From: Variovorax paradoxus
Lineage (GTDB): Bacteria; Pseudomonadota; Gammaproteobacteria; Burkholderiales; Burkholderiaceae_C
Assembly: GCF_030815855.1 (NCBI RefSeq)
Contig: NZ_JAUSXG010000001.1
Coordinates: forward strand, 1,488,001-1,552,000
Direction of reading: 5' to 3'
Length of the DNA stretch: 64,000 nt
Each line of letters begins with the position of its first letter. The first letter of the stretch is position 1. This document shows positions 17,357 through 25,950 of this stretch, in pieces. The notes below the pieces were generated by a model that worked only from the letters and a program-made list of their open reading frames with translations, searched no databases and was not told where the DNA came from. The translations under genes and the position numbers were made by a program.

Positions 17357-17902
17357 ATGAATCCGAACCTGAAATGCAGTTGCTCCGCACACGGGTCGAT
17401 GCAACCCGTTGCGTTGGCCGAAGCGCTGCTGGCGGTGAATTGCACCGACTGCCGCGGCATGGTCATGGCCATGGACGACTGGCGCGCCTGGAAGGCCGCC
17501 GACCCTGCGCGGGAGCCCCATGCCATCGATGACGAGGTCATCGAAGTGTTCGATGCCGCCGCTGTGCGGCACTGCCCCGAATGCGACCGGCTCATGCAGC
17601 GCCTGCGCGTGAGCGCCGGGCCCGACTTTCGCATCGACCGTTGCATTGCCTGCCAGAACCTCTGGTTCGACCAGGGCGAATGGCCTGCGCTCGTGAGCCG
17701 CGGCCTGGCCGGCCGGCTCGACGAACTGCTGTCCGACGGCTGGCAGCGCCGGCTGCAGACCGAAGAAGTGCGCGAGGTGCGGCTTGCCGCACTGCGCCGC
17801 CGCTACGGCAATGACTGCATCGACGAGCTGGACCGCATCCGCGCCTGGCTCGACACCCAGCCCCACCGCGACGAACTGCTCGCTTTGCTGCGCGTGGACT
17901 GA
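17357..17902 (+). CDS. TFIIB-type zinc-ribbon protein
   Basis: 181 aa. Two zinc-binding clusters are visible. The first is C7/C9 with NCTDC (C29, C32). The second is HCPEC (C73, C76) with RCIACQNLWFDQGEW (C96, C99), whose CxxCxxxWFDxGE ending is the signature of the zf-TFIIB family. The C-terminal third is helical and ends in a run of charged residues. Function of bacterial members is unknown; they are often encoded beside flotillin-type or AAA genes. It starts 11 nt after the flotillin stop and is followed by the ATPase gene after 12 nt, so all three are surely co-transcribed. Confidence 0.85.
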   Translation: MNPNLKCSCSAHGSMQPVALAEALLAVNCTDCRGMVMAMDDWRAWKAADPAREPHAIDDEVIEVFDAAAVRHCPECDRLMQRLRVSAGPDFRIDRCIACQNLWFDQGEWPALVSRGLAGRLDELLSDGWQRRLQTEEVREVRLAALRRRYGNDCIDELDRIRAWLDTQPHRDELLALLRVD

Positions 17903-17914
17903 CCGCGCCAATCC

Positions 17915-20900
17915 ATGCAACCCACTGACGAAACGGGAGCGCCCGGAAGCGCTCAGGCGGCCGCAACCGACCAGACCGAGTCCCTGGTGTCCGGCAGCGG
18001 TAGCTACGACCTGCTGAAGAAGCGGCTCGAAACCCAGGGCGAGGGCCTGCTGAAGAAGACGCGGGCGCTCAACGAGCAGCGCCTGGCCGAGTTCGGCCGC
18101 TCCGAACAGACGCTGGTGCTGCGAACCCGCGCGCGCACCGAGAACAACGCCGTGGCGCGTGACATCGTGCGCATCGGCGACCTGCTGCTGTTCGGCTACA
18201 ACGTGTTCATCGGCCTGCGCAAGGAAACGGCCGTGAGCGACGTGTTCGGGCTTTACCGCCTGGCTATGCCTGGAGAGGCGGCCACCGAGAACGACGAGCT
18301 GCAGCCAGTGCCCCTGGCCGGCACCTTCCTCGAAGACACGCGCTTCGTTTCCGACTTTCGCGAGCTCTACGCCTACTACAAGCAGGCCACGATGCTGCAG
18401 CTGCGCGTCACGCAGGACAAGCTGCTGGCGTCCTTCCGCATCGGCCAGCAGCTGACCGACGTACGCGTGTTCCGCTGGGCCATCGAGCGCGACGGCGGCA
18501 TCCACTACATCGACAACCGCGGCGAGCGCGACATCGCGCTGCCCGCGAGCCACGACTTCGAATGGACCGTTGCCACGCGCGAAGACCACGTGGGCGGAAA
18601 GCACCCCCATGTGAACGTGCTCGACACGGTGTTCGTCGAAACCCTGGGCGGCGACCTCACGGTCAAGATCGAGAACAACACCGAAACCGGGCTCGGCATC
18701 TACAGCGAGCCGGTGGAAGACAAGAGCCAGTCGCTCACCGACGCCGAGATTTCGTGGGCCAAGCTCGGCATGCTGATCCTGCTGCGCGTCAAGCCCTACC
18801 GCGAGCAGGTCACACGCTACCTGGTCTTCAACATCCGCACGCAGCAGGTCGAGCGCATCGATGCCATCGGCGGCTCCTGCGTTCAGTTGCCCGAAGACCA
18901 CGGCATCATTTTTCCGGGCGGCTACTACCTGCAATCGGGCGAGTACAAGCGCTTCGACCTGCCGGGCGAGGTGGTGGAAAGCCTGCGCTTCAAGCGCATG
19001 CTGCGCTCGCCCAACGGGGAAGACGTAGCCTATGTCTTCTACGATCCGAAGCCGGGCCGCTACGCGCTCTTCAACTACAACCTGATCGACAAGAAGCTCG
19101 CTACGCCGATCATCGCCAACGGCTACGCGCGCTTTGCCGACGGCCGCATCCTGGTGTTCAACGGCGAGGACGGCGAGCCGACGCGCGTGCATCCGATGCA
19201 GCTGTGGCAAACGCCGTTTGCCAGCGAGGAGCACGTGAGCGCGCAGCCGCCCGCCACCGGCTTCTTCGGCAAGATCGGCAATGCCGAACTGGTGCGGGGC
19301 GTGAGCGACCTGATGGGCATTGCCCGTGCGGTGCGCGAGCAGGCGCCCACGCGCGCCGCCTACGAAGACCTGATCCGCCAGTGCACCCGCGTGAGCGACG
19401 CCTACTTCTGGCTCGACGCAGCCGAGGCGGCCGGCCTGATGGGCGAACTGCGCAGCATTGCCGACGTGGCGCGCAGCACGCTGGCCGAGTTCGAGAAAGT
19501 CGACACCATCCGCCGCGAGACCGCGCGTGCGCTGGCCCGCGCGGAAGACGAGCAGCACGCGCTGATGGTGGACATCGCCAGCACGCTTTGGCGCGCCCCC
19601 GACGATTTCGTGAAGGCCTTGGGACGCCTGCGCGAGAGGCGCGGCGCGCTGCAGATGCTCAAGGAGCTGCGCTATGCCGACCTGCCGCGCATCGCCGCCA
19701 TGGACGCGGCGCTGGAGACCGAGCAGCAGCGCATCGGCGAGCGCGCGATGCAGTTCCTGGCCGCCGACACGGCCTTCAACGGCCAGCGCCAGGCGCTCGA
19801 CAAGCTCGCGCTCGACCTGCCCAACCTGGCCACCTCGCCCGCGCTCGGCCAAATGCTCGCGACGCTCGACGAACAGGCGGCCGGCCTCGACCTGTTGACC
19901 GAGCAGCTCGGCAGCCTGCCGGGCGGCGATGCGGTCATCCGCACGTCGATTCTCGACCGCATCTCGCTGATCTACGCCGACATCAACCGCATGCGCGCCG
20001 ATGCGCGGATGCGGCGCAAGTCGCTGGGCGCGACCGAGGCGCGCGCCGAGTTCGGCGCGCAGTTCAAGCTCTTCAACCAGGCGGTCGAGAACGCGCTGGA
20101 GTTCGCCGATACGCCCGAGAAGTGCGACGACGCGCTCACGCGCCTCCTGGCGCAACTCGAAGAAATCGAAGGCCGCTTCGCCGAGCAGGAAGACTTTCTG
20201 GCCGACATCGCCGAGAAGCGCGAAACCGTCTACGAAGCGCTGTCCGCGCGCCGCCAGAGCCTGGTCGAAGCCCGTCAGCGCCGCGCGCAGGGCGTGGTCG
20301 ATGCGGCGGGCCGCATCCTCGACGGCATTCCGCGCCGTATCGCGCAGCTGGCCGACCTCGCGCAGGTTCACAGCTACTTCGCGGCCGACCCGATGATCGG
20401 CAAGCTGCGCACGCTGATCGCCGACCTGCGCACGCTGGGCGCCGCCGTGCCGGCCGACGAGCTCGATACGCGCCTGAAGACCGCGCGCGACCAGGCCCTG
20501 CGTTCCATTCGCGACAAGCGCGAGTTGGTGAGCGAGGGCGGCGACACCCTGCGCCTGGGGCGCCATGCCTTCACCGTGCACCGCCAGCCGGTCGACCTGA
20601 CGCTGGTGGCCCGGGACAGCGGAATGGCTTACCAGGTGACCGGCACCGATTACCTGAGCCCGGTGGACGAACCCCGGTTGCTGCCGCTCCAGCGCTACTG
20701 GAACCAGGCGCTGGTGTCGGAAACACCCGAACTGTCGCGCGCCGAATACCTGGCCGGGCGCCTGCTGGAGTCGTTGCAGGGCGGCAAGGCCGAACGCACC
20801 TGGGCCGAAGTGGTCACGCTCCTCACCGAAGACCCTGTGCATCCGCAGCTGCTCGAAATGGTGCGCCGCTTCGCAGCCGCGCGCTACCAGGAGGGCTATC

Positions 20901-23161
20901 AGAAGGGCATTCACGATGACGATGCGCTGCGCCTGCTGGGTGCGCTCGTCGCGATGCAGGACCAGGCCGGCTTGCTCGCCTGGGGCCCGACCGAGCGGGC
21001 CTTGGCCTTGCTCTACTGGCAGCACGGCCACCTGATCGCGCACCGCGAATCGCTGCTGCGGCGCGCACGCGCCGCGATGCAGATGAACACCCTGTTCGGC
21101 CGGCGCGATGCGCTGGAGCAACTCGAAGCCGACACCGCGCGTTCATTGAACCATTTCGCGCGCGACGTGCTGCCCGACCTCTTGCCGATTGCCGAGACGG
21201 CCGACGACGAAGAGCGCCACGCGCACCAGGGCCGCGTGGCGACCCTGTGCGACCAGGCCGCGGCCTACCTCGTGCGCGAGCTTGCGGGTGCGCACGGCGG
21301 CGAAACCTGGGCCGTGTCGGGCGCCGGTGAAGACCTGGCGGCCGCGCTGCTGCGCGAGCTCGAGCGCGGTGGCCGCCGCGAGGCCTGGCAGCACGACCTC
21401 GACGCCGCACCGCCCGCGGAGCGCTGGCGCCTGGCGCGCGACTGGGTGCGTGCCTACGCCACCCACCAGGCGCCGCAGTCGGTCGACTGGGCCGACGACG
21501 CGGCCAGCGTGCTCGCCATGCCGCTGCAACGCACGCGCGTCAACGCGGCGCTCGACCGCACGGTCGAGGGTTTGCGCGGCGAGCATCCGCGCGTGACCGA
21601 CGGCCGCACGACGCTGAACCTGAACGACTTCTGGCGCCGCTTCCTGTTCCACACCACCCACGCGGTGCCGGGCTACGAAGCGCTGCACAGCCTGCGGCAC
21701 GAGCTGCTCGAACGCGAGAAGGCCCGCCTCAAGCTGGGCCAGTTCCAGGCCAAGCCGCTCTCGACCTTCGTGCGCAACCAGTTGATCGACGAGCTTTACC
21801 TGCCCATCATCGGCGACAACCTCTCCAAGCAGATCGGCTCGGCGGGCGAAGGCAGCCGCACCGATCGCATGGGCTTGCTGCTGCTGATTTCGCCGCCCGG
21901 CTACGGCAAGACCACGCTGATGGAGTACGTGGCGGACCGGCTGGGCCTGATCTTCGTGCGCATCAACTGCCCGGCTCTGGGCCACGGCGTGACCGCCATC
22001 GACCCGGCCAACGCGCCGAACAGCGCGGCGCGGCAAGAGCTCGAAAAGCTCAACCTCGGCCTCGCGATGGGCAGCAACGTGATGCTGTACCTGGACGACA
22101 TCCAGCACACCAGCCCCGAGTTTCTGCAGAAGTTCATTGCGCTGGCCGACGGCACGCGCCGTATCGAAGGCGTGTGGAATGGCGAGCCGCGCAGCTACGA
22201 CATGCGCGGCAAGCGCTTCGCAATCGTGATGGCCGGCAACCCGTACACCGAGTCGGGCGACGTGTTCAAGATTCCGGACATGCTGGCCAACCGGGCGGAC
22301 ATCTACAACCTCGGCGATGTGCTCTCGGGACGCGAAGCGGCCTTTGCGCTTTCGTACATCGAGAACAGCCTGACCTCCAACCTCACGCTGATGCCGCTGG
22401 CCTCGCGCGACCCCAAGGACGTGCAGCTGCTGGTGAAAATGGCGCAGGGGCACGAGGTGCCGAGCAGCGCGCTGTCGCACGCCTACAGCGCAGTCGAGCT
22501 CGAAGAGATCAAGGCGCTGCTGCAGCGATTGTTCCGTGCGCGCGACCTGCTGCTGAAGGTCAACCTCGCGTACATCGAATCGGCGGCGCAGCAGGAGGCC
22601 TACCGCACCGCGCCGCCGTTCAAGCTGCAGGGCAGCTACCGCAACATGACCAAGCTTGCGGGCAAGATCACCGCGCTGATGCGCGACGACGAGCTCGATG
22701 CTTTGCTGCGCGACCACTACCGCGGCGAGGCGCAGACCCTGACCACCGGCGCGGAAGAAAACCTGCTTCGCCTCGCACAGCTGCTGGGCAGTCCCACGCC
22801 GGAGGAAAGCGCGCGCTGGACGGCGATCTGCGAAGAGTTCGTGCGAAAGAAAAAGCTCGGTGGCGACGACGTCGACGGCAGCCAGCGCATCGCGAGCAGC
22901 ATGCTCGACGTGGCGCGCGCGGTCGATGCACTCAAGCCCAAGCCGGCGGCCGAAGGGCCGAACGAAGGCCAGCGCCTGGCCGACGCGATGCTGCAGATCG
23001 CCGTGACCTACCGCGAGCTGATCCTGCCGCTGGTGACCGCCACCGAACGCCGGCTCGAACTCGACCGGTCGATCAAGCAGGACATGGAGCGGCTTGCGGC
23101 TGAAGCGCAGGCTGCGCGCGGCGCTACCAGGCGTGCACCGAAGCCGGACCCGGAGAGCTAG
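17915..23161 (+). CDS. Giant AAA+ ATPase (DUF3686-type, 'ATPase involved in DNA repair')
   Basis: 1748 aa. Residues 1 to about 1250 form a large, mainly helical and beta region of the kind annotated DUF3686. The AAA+ module is C-terminal, with Walker A PPGYGKT at 1327-1333, Walker B LDD at 1393-1395 in NVMLYLDDIQHTSPEF, and sensor-like MAGNPYTESGDVFKIPDM. It is closest in style to MoxR/VPS4-like remodelling ATPases. The 'DNA repair' label in databases is not supported by anything here. Context with PspA (ESCRT-III fold) and flotillin suggests it remodels or disassembles membrane-bound polymers, as VPS4 does for ESCRT-III. This last point is inference. Confidence 0.88.
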   Translation: MQPTDETGAPGSAQAAATDQTESLVSGSGSYDLLKKRLETQGEGLLKKTRALNEQRLAEFGRSEQTLVLRTRARTENNAVARDIVRIGDLLLFGYNVFIGLRKETAVSDVFGLYRLAMPGEAATENDELQPVPLAGTFLEDTRFVSDFRELYAYYKQATMLQLRVTQDKLLASFRIGQQLTDVRVFRWAIERDGGIHYIDNRGERDIALPASHDFEWTVATREDHVGGKHPHVNVLDTVFVETLGGDLTVKIENNTETGLGIYSEPVEDKSQSLTDAEISWAKLGMLILLRVKPYREQVTRYLVFNIRTQQVERIDAIGGSCVQLPEDHGIIFPGGYYLQSGEYKRFDLPGEVVESLRFKRMLRSPNGEDVAYVFYDPKPGRYALFNYNLIDKKLATPIIANGYARFADGRILVFNGEDGEPTRVHPMQLWQTPFASEEHVSAQPPATGFFGKIGNAELVRGVSDLMGIARAVREQAPTRAAYEDLIRQCTRVSDAYFWLDAAEAAGLMGELRSIADVARSTLAEFEKVDTIRRETARALARAEDEQHALMVDIASTLWRAPDDFVKALGRLRERRGALQMLKELRYADLPRIAAMDAALETEQQRIGERAMQFLAADTAFNGQRQALDKLALDLPNLATSPALGQMLATLDEQAAGLDLLTEQLGSLPGGDAVIRTSILDRISLIYADINRMRADARMRRKSLGATEARAEFGAQFKLFNQAVENALEFADTPEKCDDALTRLLAQLEEIEGRFAEQEDFLADIAEKRETVYEALSARRQSLVEARQRRAQGVVDAAGRILDGIPRRIAQLADLAQVHSYFAADPMIGKLRTLIADLRTLGAAVPADELDTRLKTARDQALRSIRDKRELVSEGGDTLRLGRHAFTVHRQPVDLTLVARDSGMAYQVTGTDYLSPVDEPRLLPLQRYWNQALVSETPELSRAEYLAGRLLESLQGGKAERTWAEVVTLLTEDPVHPQLLEMVRRFAAARYQEGYQKGIHDDDALRLLGALVAMQDQAGLLAWGPTERALALLYWQHGHLIAHRESLLRRARAAMQMNTLFGRRDALEQLEADTARSLNHFARDVLPDLLPIAETADDEERHAHQGRVATLCDQAAAYLVRELAGAHGGETWAVSGAGEDLAAALLRELERGGRREAWQHDLDAAPPAERWRLARDWVRAYATHQAPQSVDWADDAASVLAMPLQRTRVNAALDRTVEGLRGEHPRVTDGRTTLNLNDFWRRFLFHTTHAVPGYEALHSLRHELLEREKARLKLGQFQAKPLSTFVRNQLIDELYLPIIGDNLSKQIGSAGEGSRTDRMGLLLLISPPGYGKTTLMEYVADRLGLIFVRINCPALGHGVTAIDPANAPNSAARQELEKLNLGLAMGSNVMLYLDDIQHTSPEFLQKFIALADGTRRIEGVWNGEPRSYDMRGKRFAIVMAGNPYTESGDVFKIPDMLANRADIYNLGDVLSGREAAFALSYIENSLTSNLTLMPLASRDPKDVQLLVKMAQGHEVPSSALSHAYSAVELEEIKALLQRLFRARDLLLKVNLAYIESAAQQEAYRTAPPFKLQGSYRNMTKLAGKITALMRDDELDALLRDHYRGEAQTLTTGAEENLLRLAQLLGSPTPEESARWTAICEEFVRKKKLGGDDVDGSQRIASSMLDVARAVDALKPKPAAEGPNEGQRLADAMLQIAVTYRELILPLVTATERRLELDRSIKQDMERLAAEAQAARGATRRAPKPDPES

Positions 23162-23210
23162 GAATGAAGCGTTGCCTTTCTCTGTGCGTCGTTGCACGTC
23201 TGATGCCGCG

Positions 23211-23466
23211 TTCAGGGCGCGCTCCCGCCGACGGGGTACCTTGCTCCGCGAATGTCCTCCGGCCTGCGGCCTCCCCCTTGATTTCGCTGCGCAAGGCACC
23301 CCGCCAGCGGGCGCGTTGCAAAGAGCGGTCGTTGATCAGCGGTGCACCAGCAGAGCGTCCAGGTGCACAGGGCATCGGGTGCTCCTCGCAGCGAAATCAA
23401 GGAGGAGGCGAAGCCGGGGGACATTCGCGGAGGGGAGTACCCGGTGGCCTGTGCACGCGCCCTGAA
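23211..23466. repeat. Long imperfect inverted repeat (MITE/REP-like element)
   Basis: Outer ends TTCAGGGCGCG (23211-23221) and CGCGCCCTGAA (23456-23466) are exact reverse complements. Inside them, arms of roughly 80 bp pair with scattered mismatches. For example, TCCGCGAATGTC on the left pairs with GACATTCGCGGA on the right, and TTGATTTCGCTGCG with CGCAGCGAAATCAA. About 90 bp separate the arms. It occupies most of the 378-bp gap between the ATPase stop and the phospholipase-D-type gene. No open frame here looks coding. As RNA it would fold into a very long stem. Confidence 0.8.
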
Positions 23467-23539
23467 CAGCAGCGCCCCCAAAAACAGCACCCTGAACAAC
23501 AGCCCCAAGACGGGCGCAGCAAAACGGAGAACCACTGAC

Positions 23540-24238
23540 ATGTCGGCCCTTCCCGAACTCCTGGCCCAGCTGGACGCCACCATGGCGGACGCACGCCTGA
23601 GCGACGACGAGCGCCGCGTGCTGGTGCACACGTTGCGCGAAGCCTCGCCGCCCGAAGACGGCTTGCGCCAGTTGCGCAACCGGGCCTTCGACCTGGTGCG
23701 CGCCCGCACCGCCGACCCGGAGCAGTTGTCCCTGCTCAAATGGCTAGAAGGCGTGGTCCGCGCAATCGACACCGGCCGCTCGCCCGATGCCGTTGCGGTG
23801 CACTCGCAGGCCTTTTTCAGTCCGGGTACCGCTTGCCTGCAGGCGATCAACCAGCAATTGAAGACCGCCAAGCGCTCGGTCGACCTGTGCGTCTTCACGC
23901 TGTCGGACGACCGCATCACCGCTGAGGTGCTGGCCGCGTACAGGCGCGGCGTGGCGGTGCGCTTCATTACCGACAACGACAAGGAGTTCGACCGCGGCAG
24001 CGACGTGGGCCAGTTGCGCGCGGCCGGCATCCCGATCGCGGTAGACCGCACCGAAGCCCACATGCACCACAAGTTCGCGATCTTTGATGGCGCACGGTTG
24101 CTGAACGGCAGCTACAACTGGACCCGCAGCGCCTGCGAGCACAACGAGGAAAACGTGGTCCTGAGCAACGACCCCTCGCTCGTGCGCCGCTTTGCGGACG
24201 AATTCGACACCTTGTGGAAAGAACTGCAGGCCGCCTGA
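23540..24238 (+). CDS. Phospholipase D-like protein with one HKD motif
   Basis: 232 aa from ATG 23540 (GGAGA ribosome site); a longer upstream frame runs through the inverted repeat and is rejected as start. The N-terminal 80 residues are helical. The PLD fold follows, with a single HxKx4D motif (H176, K178, D183 in HMHHKFAIFDG) and GSYNWTRSA after it. Single-motif members such as Nuc and mitochondrial PLD dimerise to build the active site; they hydrolyse phosphodiesters of nucleic acid or phospholipid. No signal peptide is seen. Its stop overlaps the next start (TGATG). Membership in the PspA-flotillin array suggests a lipid substrate, but a nuclease role is equally open. Confidence 0.85.
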   Translation: MSALPELLAQLDATMADARLSDDERRVLVHTLREASPPEDGLRQLRNRAFDLVRARTADPEQLSLLKWLEGVVRAIDTGRSPDAVAVHSQAFFSPGTACLQAINQQLKTAKRSVDLCVFTLSDDRITAEVLAAYRRGVAVRFITDNDKEFDRGSDVGQLRAAGIPIAVDRTEAHMHHKFAIFDGARLLNGSYNWTRSACEHNEENVVLSNDPSLVRRFADEFDTLWKELQAA

Positions 24239-25008
24239 TGCCAAGAAGAATCGACTACGACTGGGAACTGCCGGCCGAAATCCAGCAGCGGCTGGGAGGC
24301 GCCAGCTACGGCGCGCAACGCATCATTCACGAGCAAGGCCATCTGCTGGTGATCCTGCACGAACCGCCTGCCGGCCCGGGTGCGGAGCGCAAGCCCGCGG
24401 TGTTCCTGCGCAAGCCGGACGGGGCCTGGTTCCACAAGGGCAACAACCCCGGCGAACGGGCCTTCGCCAAGCTGCTCGAAAGCTATCGCGCGGCGCTGGG
24501 AACTTTTGAGGCCAGGCACGCAGCCGCTGAAACTTCGGAAGATCTGTTCCAAGTTCTCGGCCCGCTCATTCCGCTGACCCGCGCCGCGATGAACCTGCAG
24601 GCCACCTTGCAGGCGGCGCGCGAGGCCGTCAAGGACGACCTGATGCTGATCGATCTGCGAGACCTCGCGGTCGAGATCACGCGCGGCATGGAACTGCTGC
24701 TGGCCGATACCCGCATGTCGCTCGACTACCGGCTCGCGCACGCGGCTGAGGCGCAGGCGCGCTCGAGCCGGGAAGTCAGCCGCGCGCAGCACAAGCTCAA
24801 CACCATCGCGGCGCTGACCTTTCCGTTGATGGCCGTCGGCGCCGCCTTCGGCATGAACCTGCACAGCGGCATGGAGAACATGCCGGTGTGGATGTACTGG
24901 GCGATCTTCGCGGGCGGTCTCTTCCTGGGCGTTTTGCTGCGCGGATGGGTCAAGGCACCGGAAGCGCCGCTGCCGGCCGCCAAGCCCGCGCTGGCCAGGA
25001 AGAAGTAG
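24238..25008 (+). CDS. CorA-like divalent cation transporter homologue
   Basis: 256 aa from ATG 24238, overlapping the previous stop by one base. A soluble alpha/beta N-terminal part and a long helical stalk precede two TM segments (about 190-207 and 216-237). The CorA signature GMN is present at residues 205-207, ending the first TM and followed by an MENMP loop as in Mg2+ channels of this superfamily. The soluble domain is shorter than in classical CorA. It may be a pentameric Mg2+/Zn2+/Ni2+ channel or a non-conducting relative. Translational coupling to the PLD-like gene implies joint function. Confidence 0.8.
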   Translation: MPRRIDYDWELPAEIQQRLGGASYGAQRIIHEQGHLLVILHEPPAGPGAERKPAVFLRKPDGAWFHKGNNPGERAFAKLLESYRAALGTFEARHAAAETSEDLFQVLGPLIPLTRAAMNLQATLQAAREAVKDDLMLIDLRDLAVEITRGMELLLADTRMSLDYRLAHAAEAQARSSREVSRAQHKLNTIAALTFPLMAVGAAFGMNLHSGMENMPVWMYWAIFAGGLFLGVLLRGWVKAPEAPLPAAKPALARKK

Positions 25009-25071
25009 AGAGCAAGTAAGGCGAACAAGCTCCGGCCTTCGGGCTGAGCGGTCTCAGCCCGGGTGACCGGT

Positions 25072-25218
25072 CTACGGCTTGACGCCGAGCACCGACAGGA
25101 TGATGGCCGCGAGGGTCAGCGTCACCGGCAGCCGGTGGGAGGCCAGTGCATGCGCCCGTGCAAGCGACAGCTTGGGCGAGAGCAGAAGGTTCTTGTCGGA
25201 ATGAAGAGGTGTGGTCAT
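25072..25218 (-). CDS. 48-aa small membrane protein
   Basis: Begins MTTPLHSDKNLLLSPKLSLA at ATG 25218 with a good AGGAG site 6 nt upstream, and ends in a hydrophobic segment LPVTLTLAAIILSVLG followed by VKP. The single TM would leave a basic, histidine-containing N-terminal tail in the cytoplasm. I do not recognise a family. A perfect 19-bp palindrome (25236-25254) stands just ahead of the ribosome site. The gene lies downstream of the PAS/LuxR regulator gene on the same strand, 146 bp away. Support comes from the ribosome site, start, composition and leader structure; proteins this short remain uncertain. Confidence 0.6.
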   Translation of the reverse strand: MTTPLHSDKNLLLSPKLSLARAHALASHRLPVTLTLAAIILSVLGVKP

Positions 25219-25235
25219 ATCGGCTCCTGAGTGGC

Positions 25236-25254
25236 TGCGGGCAACTTGCCCGCA
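25236..25254. promoter_or_regulatory. Perfect 19-bp palindrome in the leader of the 48-aa gene
   Basis: TGCGGGCAA and TTGCCCGCA flank a single central base. On RNA it would be a stable hairpin 18 nt before the start codon, close to the ribosome site. It may be an operator, a terminator of the upstream LuxR gene (no T-run follows) or a translational control stem. Confidence 0.5.
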
Positions 25255-25364
25255 TGCCTCCACGATAGGCATTGCAGGGCGCTCCGGCACATGCCTTTGC
25301 GCGATACCGCGTTTCCGTTTTTGCAACGATCGGCGCGGGATCGGCTCAGGGTAGCTCCGAAGAA

Positions 25365-25931
25365 TTAGCCCGCAATGAGCTTCTGCACCAGCTCCGCCGT
25401 GGTGGCCGCCGCGTACTTGCGCATCAGCCGCGCCCGGTGCAGTTCCACCGTGCGGTGGCTGATGCCCAGTGCCTTGCCGATCTCCTTGGACGTGAGCCCG
25501 CGCATCACCTGCGCGGCCACCTCGCGCTCGCGCGGCGTGAGCTCGGCCTTCACGGCGCGGCGCGAGCCGAGGTCTTCGAAGGTCCAGATGCCGGCTTCGT
25601 GCGGCGCGGCCCGGTTCATGGCGTGTCCCGTGACATGGCACCAGAAGGTCTCGCCCGCGATGGCGCCATGCAGGCCCCCGAGGCGCTTCATCATGCGGTT
25701 GTCGGCATAGCGGCCGCTGGCGTTCAGGAACGGCTCCATGCGCTTGCCGATGCGCTCGAACTCGGCCACGCTCGGATACAGAATGCTGAACGAATGCCCG
25801 ACCAGTGCCGAGGGCGTTGCGCCGAAGATCTCGCACACGCGCTCGTTGCAGGCCACGATGGTGCGGTTGCTCGACACCACCATGCCGACGGGTGCATGCT
25901 CAAAGGCCAGCCGGTAATCGATCTCGGGCAT
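25365..25931 (-). CDS. PAS-LuxR family transcriptional regulator
   Basis: 188 aa. A PAS sensor domain covers residues 1-115 (FEHAPVGMVVSSNRTIVACN), and a GerE/LuxR HTH covers about 130-185 (LTPREREVAAQVMRGLTSKE and GISHRTVELHRARLMRKY). There is no receiver domain; the PAS domain probably binds a small ligand or senses metabolism. It is divergent from scoAB, with a perfect 10-bp inverted repeat between the two starts. It is therefore a strong candidate regulator of acetoacetate/ketoacid CoA-transferase expression. Confidence 0.88.
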   Translation of the reverse strand: MPEIDYRLAFEHAPVGMVVSSNRTIVACNERVCEIFGATPSALVGHSFSILYPSVAEFERIGKRMEPFLNASGRYADNRMMKRLGGLHGAIAGETFWCHVTGHAMNRAAPHEAGIWTFEDLGSRRAVKAELTPREREVAAQVMRGLTSKEIGKALGISHRTVELHRARLMRKYAAATTAELVQKLIAG

Positions 25932-25950
25932 CGGGGGTCACCATTACGAA

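Noticed and set aside
15138..17390. 750-codon minus-strand frame
   Set aside because: Antisense of the flotillin coiled coil; leucine/histidine pattern mirrors the E/A-rich coding strand.
17072..21121. 1349-codon open frame on the minus strand
   Set aside because: Antisense to the flotillin, zinc-ribbon and ATPase genes, which have clear domains. Long antisense frames arise from high GC at third positions; its sequence is His/Ala/Gly/Arg-rich without domains.
17915..23161. DNA-repair function for the giant ATPase
   Set aside because: The label is inherited from family naming. No nuclease, helicase or DNA-binding motif is visible, and the neighbours are membrane proteins.
23342..23539. N-terminal extension of the PLD-like protein
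   Set aside because: The frame is open through the inverted repeat, but it has no ribosome site and low-complexity sequence; ATG 23540 has GGAGA and family-consistent sequence.
24950..25255. 101-codon minus-strand frame overlapping the 48-aa gene
   Set aside because: It is proline/arginine-rich, overlaps the CorA-like gene end, and lacks a ribosome site, whereas the other frame has AGGAG and a TM segment.
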